From JAFDBW01 sp963825575 (GTDB lineage Bacteria; Desulfobacterota; Desulfuromonadia; Desulfuromonadales; BM103): a stretch of DNA of 64,000 nt. The notes beneath the pieces were generated by a model. It was not told the DNA's origin, searched no databases, and saw only the letters and a list, made by a program, of their open reading frames with translations. The translations under genes and the position numbers were made by a program. Each line of letters begins with the position of its first letter. The stretch's first letter is position 1. The DNA lies in assembly GCA_963825575.1 (NCBI GenBank), contig CAWGUB010000024.1, positions 1 to 64,000 of the forward strand. Direction: 5' to 3'. Of the stretch, positions 61,715 to 64,000 are shown piece after piece.

Positions 61715-64000
61715 ATGATCAACCTCAAGATCGACGGTAAGGATGTTCAGATTGCACCGGGAGCGACGATTCTCGATGCAGCGGAACAGCTGGGCATCAA
61801 GATTCCGACCCTCTGTTACCTGAAAAAAGTGTCGCCAACCGGCGCCTGCCGCATCTGCGCGGTGGAAGTCGAGGGTGCGGACAAGACAATGACCGCCTGC
61901 AACACCCGGGCTGTCGACGGCATGGTCGTCACGACCCAGTCGGAACGCCTGAGCAGGATCCGGCGCCAGATCGTCGAACTACTACTGGTCAATCACCCTC
62001 TTGATTGTCCGGTCTGCGACGCCGGCGGCGAATGTGATCTGCAGGATATCTGCTACTCGCAGGACGTCGTGCGGCAGCCTTTCGAAGCTGATGACGTCAA
62101 CACCGGAACGATCGACCACTGGCCGTTGATTCAGCAGGTTCCGAACCGCTGTATCATGTGCGAAAAATGCGTCAAGACCTGCCACGAAACGATCGGTTCG
62201 GGTGCCCTGTTCGTCAACGAAAAAGGCGACAAGGCGTTTATCGACAAGGATGTCGACAAGTGTGACTTCTGCGGCAACTGCGTACAGGTCTGCCCGACCG
62301 GCACGATGATTTCCAAACCTTTCAAGTTCAAGGCCCGTCCCTGGGAACTGCGCAAGACACCTTCTGTCTGCACCCTCTGCTCGGCCCAGTGCCAGGTCGA
62401 CATGCACAGCAAGCAGGGCAAGGTCATGCGCGTCACCTCCGAGGACGGAGCCACTGTCAACGACGGCAACCTCTGCGTCGGCGGTTTCTTCGGCCACGAC
62501 TACCTGGCCAGCGACCAGCGGCTAACGACTCCCTTGATCGAGGGACAATCGGCATCCTGGGAAGACGCTCTCAACAAGGTGGCCACTGCATTCTCCGCTT
62601 TGCGTGACGAACAGGGTGGTCAGGTTCTGGCCGGATTGGCCTCGCCACACCTGACCAACGAAGAGAACTATCTCTTTCAAAAACTCTTCCGCGTCGCCCT
62701 CGGCAGCAACAACATCGACTCCGAGGTACGCTTCAGCAGTCTGCGCGCAGCCAAGGTTCTCAATGCCCAACTCCAGCTGAGCGGTGCAAGCAACCCCCTC
62801 GACCGGGTTGGCAAGGCTGGAGCAGTGCTGGTCTTCGGCGCTGACCTGCGCTCCGAATCACCGGCCCTCAACTGGCAGGCACAGTTAGCTGCCCGCAAGA
62901 ATGATGCAAAGCTGATCGTCGCCAACCCGCGCCGGATCAAGCTGGTTCGCCAGGCCGAAAGCTTCCTGCAGTACCGGCCCGGCAGTGAAACACATCTCGC
63001 CGGTGCTCTGGCCAAAGTCCTGGTCGATAAGGGCCTCGCGGACGATGACTTCCTGAACCGTTGCGTCGGCAACCGCGACGAGCTCGACGCTTATCTGAAC
63101 AGTTTCGACCTGGATGCCGCCTGCGCAGTAACCGGCATCAGCCGTGAACAACTCGAAAACGCTGCCGACTATCTTGGCTCTGCTGCCTCTGTTGCCATCG
63201 TCTTCGGTCGCGACGTGATGGGCGCTGCCCAGGCTGAATCGGCGATTGCCGCGATTGCCAATCTGGCGCTGGTTACAGGTGCCCTGCACGGCGATCAAGG
63301 TGGGCTTTTTCCGGTGGCCCCCAAGGGCAACACCCAGGGACTCATTGATGCCGGTGTTGCTCCCGAATTTCTTCCCGGACTGCAGGACTACACAACTGGC
63401 CAGGAGACCTTCGCCAAGGCCTGGCACTGTACACTGCCAGAAGCGGGTGCCGATGCCGTCGGTATCCTGGAAGGTATCGAGCAGGGCAAGATCAAAGCCC
63501 TTTATCTCGCCGGAGCCAACCCTCTGGTCGCTTTTCCGGAAAATGCCCGCTGGCGCAAGGCCCTTGACAAGCTCGACATTCTGGTCGTCCAGGATATTCT
63601 GGCTAACGACCTGACCGCACTGGCAACCGTTGTCCTGCCAGGTGCTGCCTCTTCGGAAAAGCGTGGCAGCGTGACGGCCATGGACCAGCGCGTCAACAAA
63701 CTGAGAATTGCCGTCGCCGCGCCGGGAGAAGCACGCCCCGATCTCGCCATATTGAGTGACCTGTTTGCCCGCCTGACCGGCAAGCCGGAACCGAGTGAGA
63801 ATGCCATACGCCAGGAGATGATGGAGCTCAGCGGCGGTTATACTGATGTCTGCCAGGCTCTCGAGCAGAGCAACTTCTGCTGGAAGCAGCCTTACTCTCC
63901 GGAAAGCCAGGCTCTGGTAGCGGCAACGCCCGAACTGGTCGCTCCTGAGGCTGCAGAGATGAAGCTCATGCTCAGCAAGTGCCCCTTCCAGTTCGGCACC
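61715..64000 (+). CDS. sfrA: Soluble Fe(III) reductase alpha subunit, NuoG-like, cut by window end
   Basis: Open for 762 codons from ATG 61715 to the window edge. An N-terminal 2Fe-2S domain (SPTGACRICAVEVEG) is followed by the NuoG His-Cys segment (LLLVNHPLDCPVCDAGGECD), two 4Fe-4S motifs (RCIMCEKCVKTC, KCDFCGNCVQVCPTG) and the molybdopterin-oxidoreductase 4Fe-4S domain (SVCTLCSAQCQVDMH). The rest is a molybdopterin-type domain with no visible catalytic residue. The arrangement matches SfrA, an electron-transfer partner of SfrB, and also resembles NuoG and formate dehydrogenase large subunits. Pairing with sfrB decides the call. Confidence 0.85.
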   Translation, partial: MINLKIDGKDVQIAPGATILDAAEQLGIKIPTLCYLKKVSPTGACRICAVEVEGADKTMTACNTRAVDGMVVTTQSERLSRIRRQIVELLLVNHPLDCPVCDAGGECDLQDICYSQDVVRQPFEADDVNTGTIDHWPLIQQVPNRCIMCEKCVKTCHETIGSGALFVNEKGDKAFIDKDVDKCDFCGNCVQVCPTGTMISKPFKFKARPWELRKTPSVCTLCSAQCQVDMHSKQGKVMRVTSEDGATVNDGNLCVGGFFGHDYLASDQRLTTPLIEGQSASWEDALNKVATAFSALRDEQGGQVLAGLASPHLTNEENYLFQKLFRVALGSNNIDSEVRFSSLRAAKVLNAQLQLSGASNPLDRVGKAGAVLVFGADLRSESPALNWQAQLAARKNDAKLIVANPRRIKLVRQAESFLQYRPGSETHLAGALAKVLVDKGLADDDFLNRCVGNRDELDAYLNSFDLDAACAVTGISREQLENAADYLGSAASVAIVFGRDVMGAAQAESAIAAIANLALVTGALHGDQGGLFPVAPKGNTQGLIDAGVAPEFLPGLQDYTTGQETFAKAWHCTLPEAGADAVGILEGIEQGKIKALYLAGANPLVAFPENARWRKALDKLDILVVQDILANDLTALATVVLPGAASSEKRGSVTAMDQRVNKLRIAVAAPGEARPDLAILSDLFARLTGKPEPSENAIRQEMMELSGGYTDVCQALEQSNFCWKQPYSPESQALVAATPELVAPEAAEMKLMLSKCPFQFGT

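Overview
The window looks like a chromosomal segment from a Desulfuromonadia-type deltaproteobacterium (relatives of Desulfuromonas and Geobacter). The main evidence is the sfrB-sfrA pair at the right end, which matches the soluble NADPH-dependent Fe(III) reductase genes of Geobacter. Also consistent are a selenoprotein read through an in-frame UGA, an NtrC-type two-component pair with sigma-54-like promoter motifs, and a largely housekeeping gene complement at fairly high GC. The genus assignment is inference; no rRNA gene is present.

Layout. 1-4740: end of a cyclic-nucleotide-binding protein, then a minus-strand set (decayed ATP-grasp gene, N-formylglutamate amidohydrolase family, glutathione-synthetase family). 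The AT-rich decayed part ends at a tRNA 3' fragment resembling selC, a plausible old integration site. 4848-7769: Mla/MCE lipid-transport operon. 8225-10020: a frameshifted sensor kinase and a repeat-rich spacer. 10128-15431: a BMP-type nucleoside/purine ABC importer with xanthine phosphoribosyltransferase. 15644-16658: a small DMT transporter and a ferritin-like protein. 16874-29697: a stress-related stretch with UV endonuclease, split-barrel flavoprotein, PEP-synthase-like enzyme, chalcone-isomerase-like protein, DUF1295, FAD oxidoreductase, DUF1365-cyclopropane synthase fusion, DUF2878, DUF2177, DUF523/DUF1722, lipocalin, SRPBCC protein, selenocysteine peroxiredoxin and an AraC-MGMT fusion. 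30022-33913: a small orphan protein behind a sigma-54-like promoter, then an OmpR-type two-component system followed by a methionine sulfoxide reductase operon whose promoter carries an 11-bp-phased direct repeat. 33973-38342: a frameshifted lipoprotein, a split-barrel protein, MscL and a membrane protein bracketed by a tRNA-Arg relic and the intact tRNA-Arg, then two tRNA-Ser genes. 38391-48175: serS, HD hydrolase, EamA transporter, fumarase, SpoU methyltransferase, DUF2007 protein, RNase D and a U32 peptidase, with repeats near 43.0-43.6 kb. 48583-52817: two related lipoproteins and an NtrC-type two-component system. 52948-58792: def-fmt, htpX, rsmB, rpe-nudix and a glutaredoxin. 58877-64000: a small lipoprotein and sfrB-sfrA, the latter cut by the window end.

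How it fits together. Two themes recur. The first is defence against oxidative and photo-oxidative damage to membrane lipid, protein and DNA: 16.9-29.7 kb and the MsrAB operon. The most striking gene there is a signal-peptide-bearing peroxiredoxin that has selenocysteine at the peroxidatic site and no cysteine at all. The second is a set of small dispersed structured repeats: a two-hairpin family with compensatory changes, palindromes with a GACACAA core, elements with terminal inverted repeats, and two tRNA 3' relics. No CRISPR array, intact insertion sequence, integrase or rRNA gene was seen.
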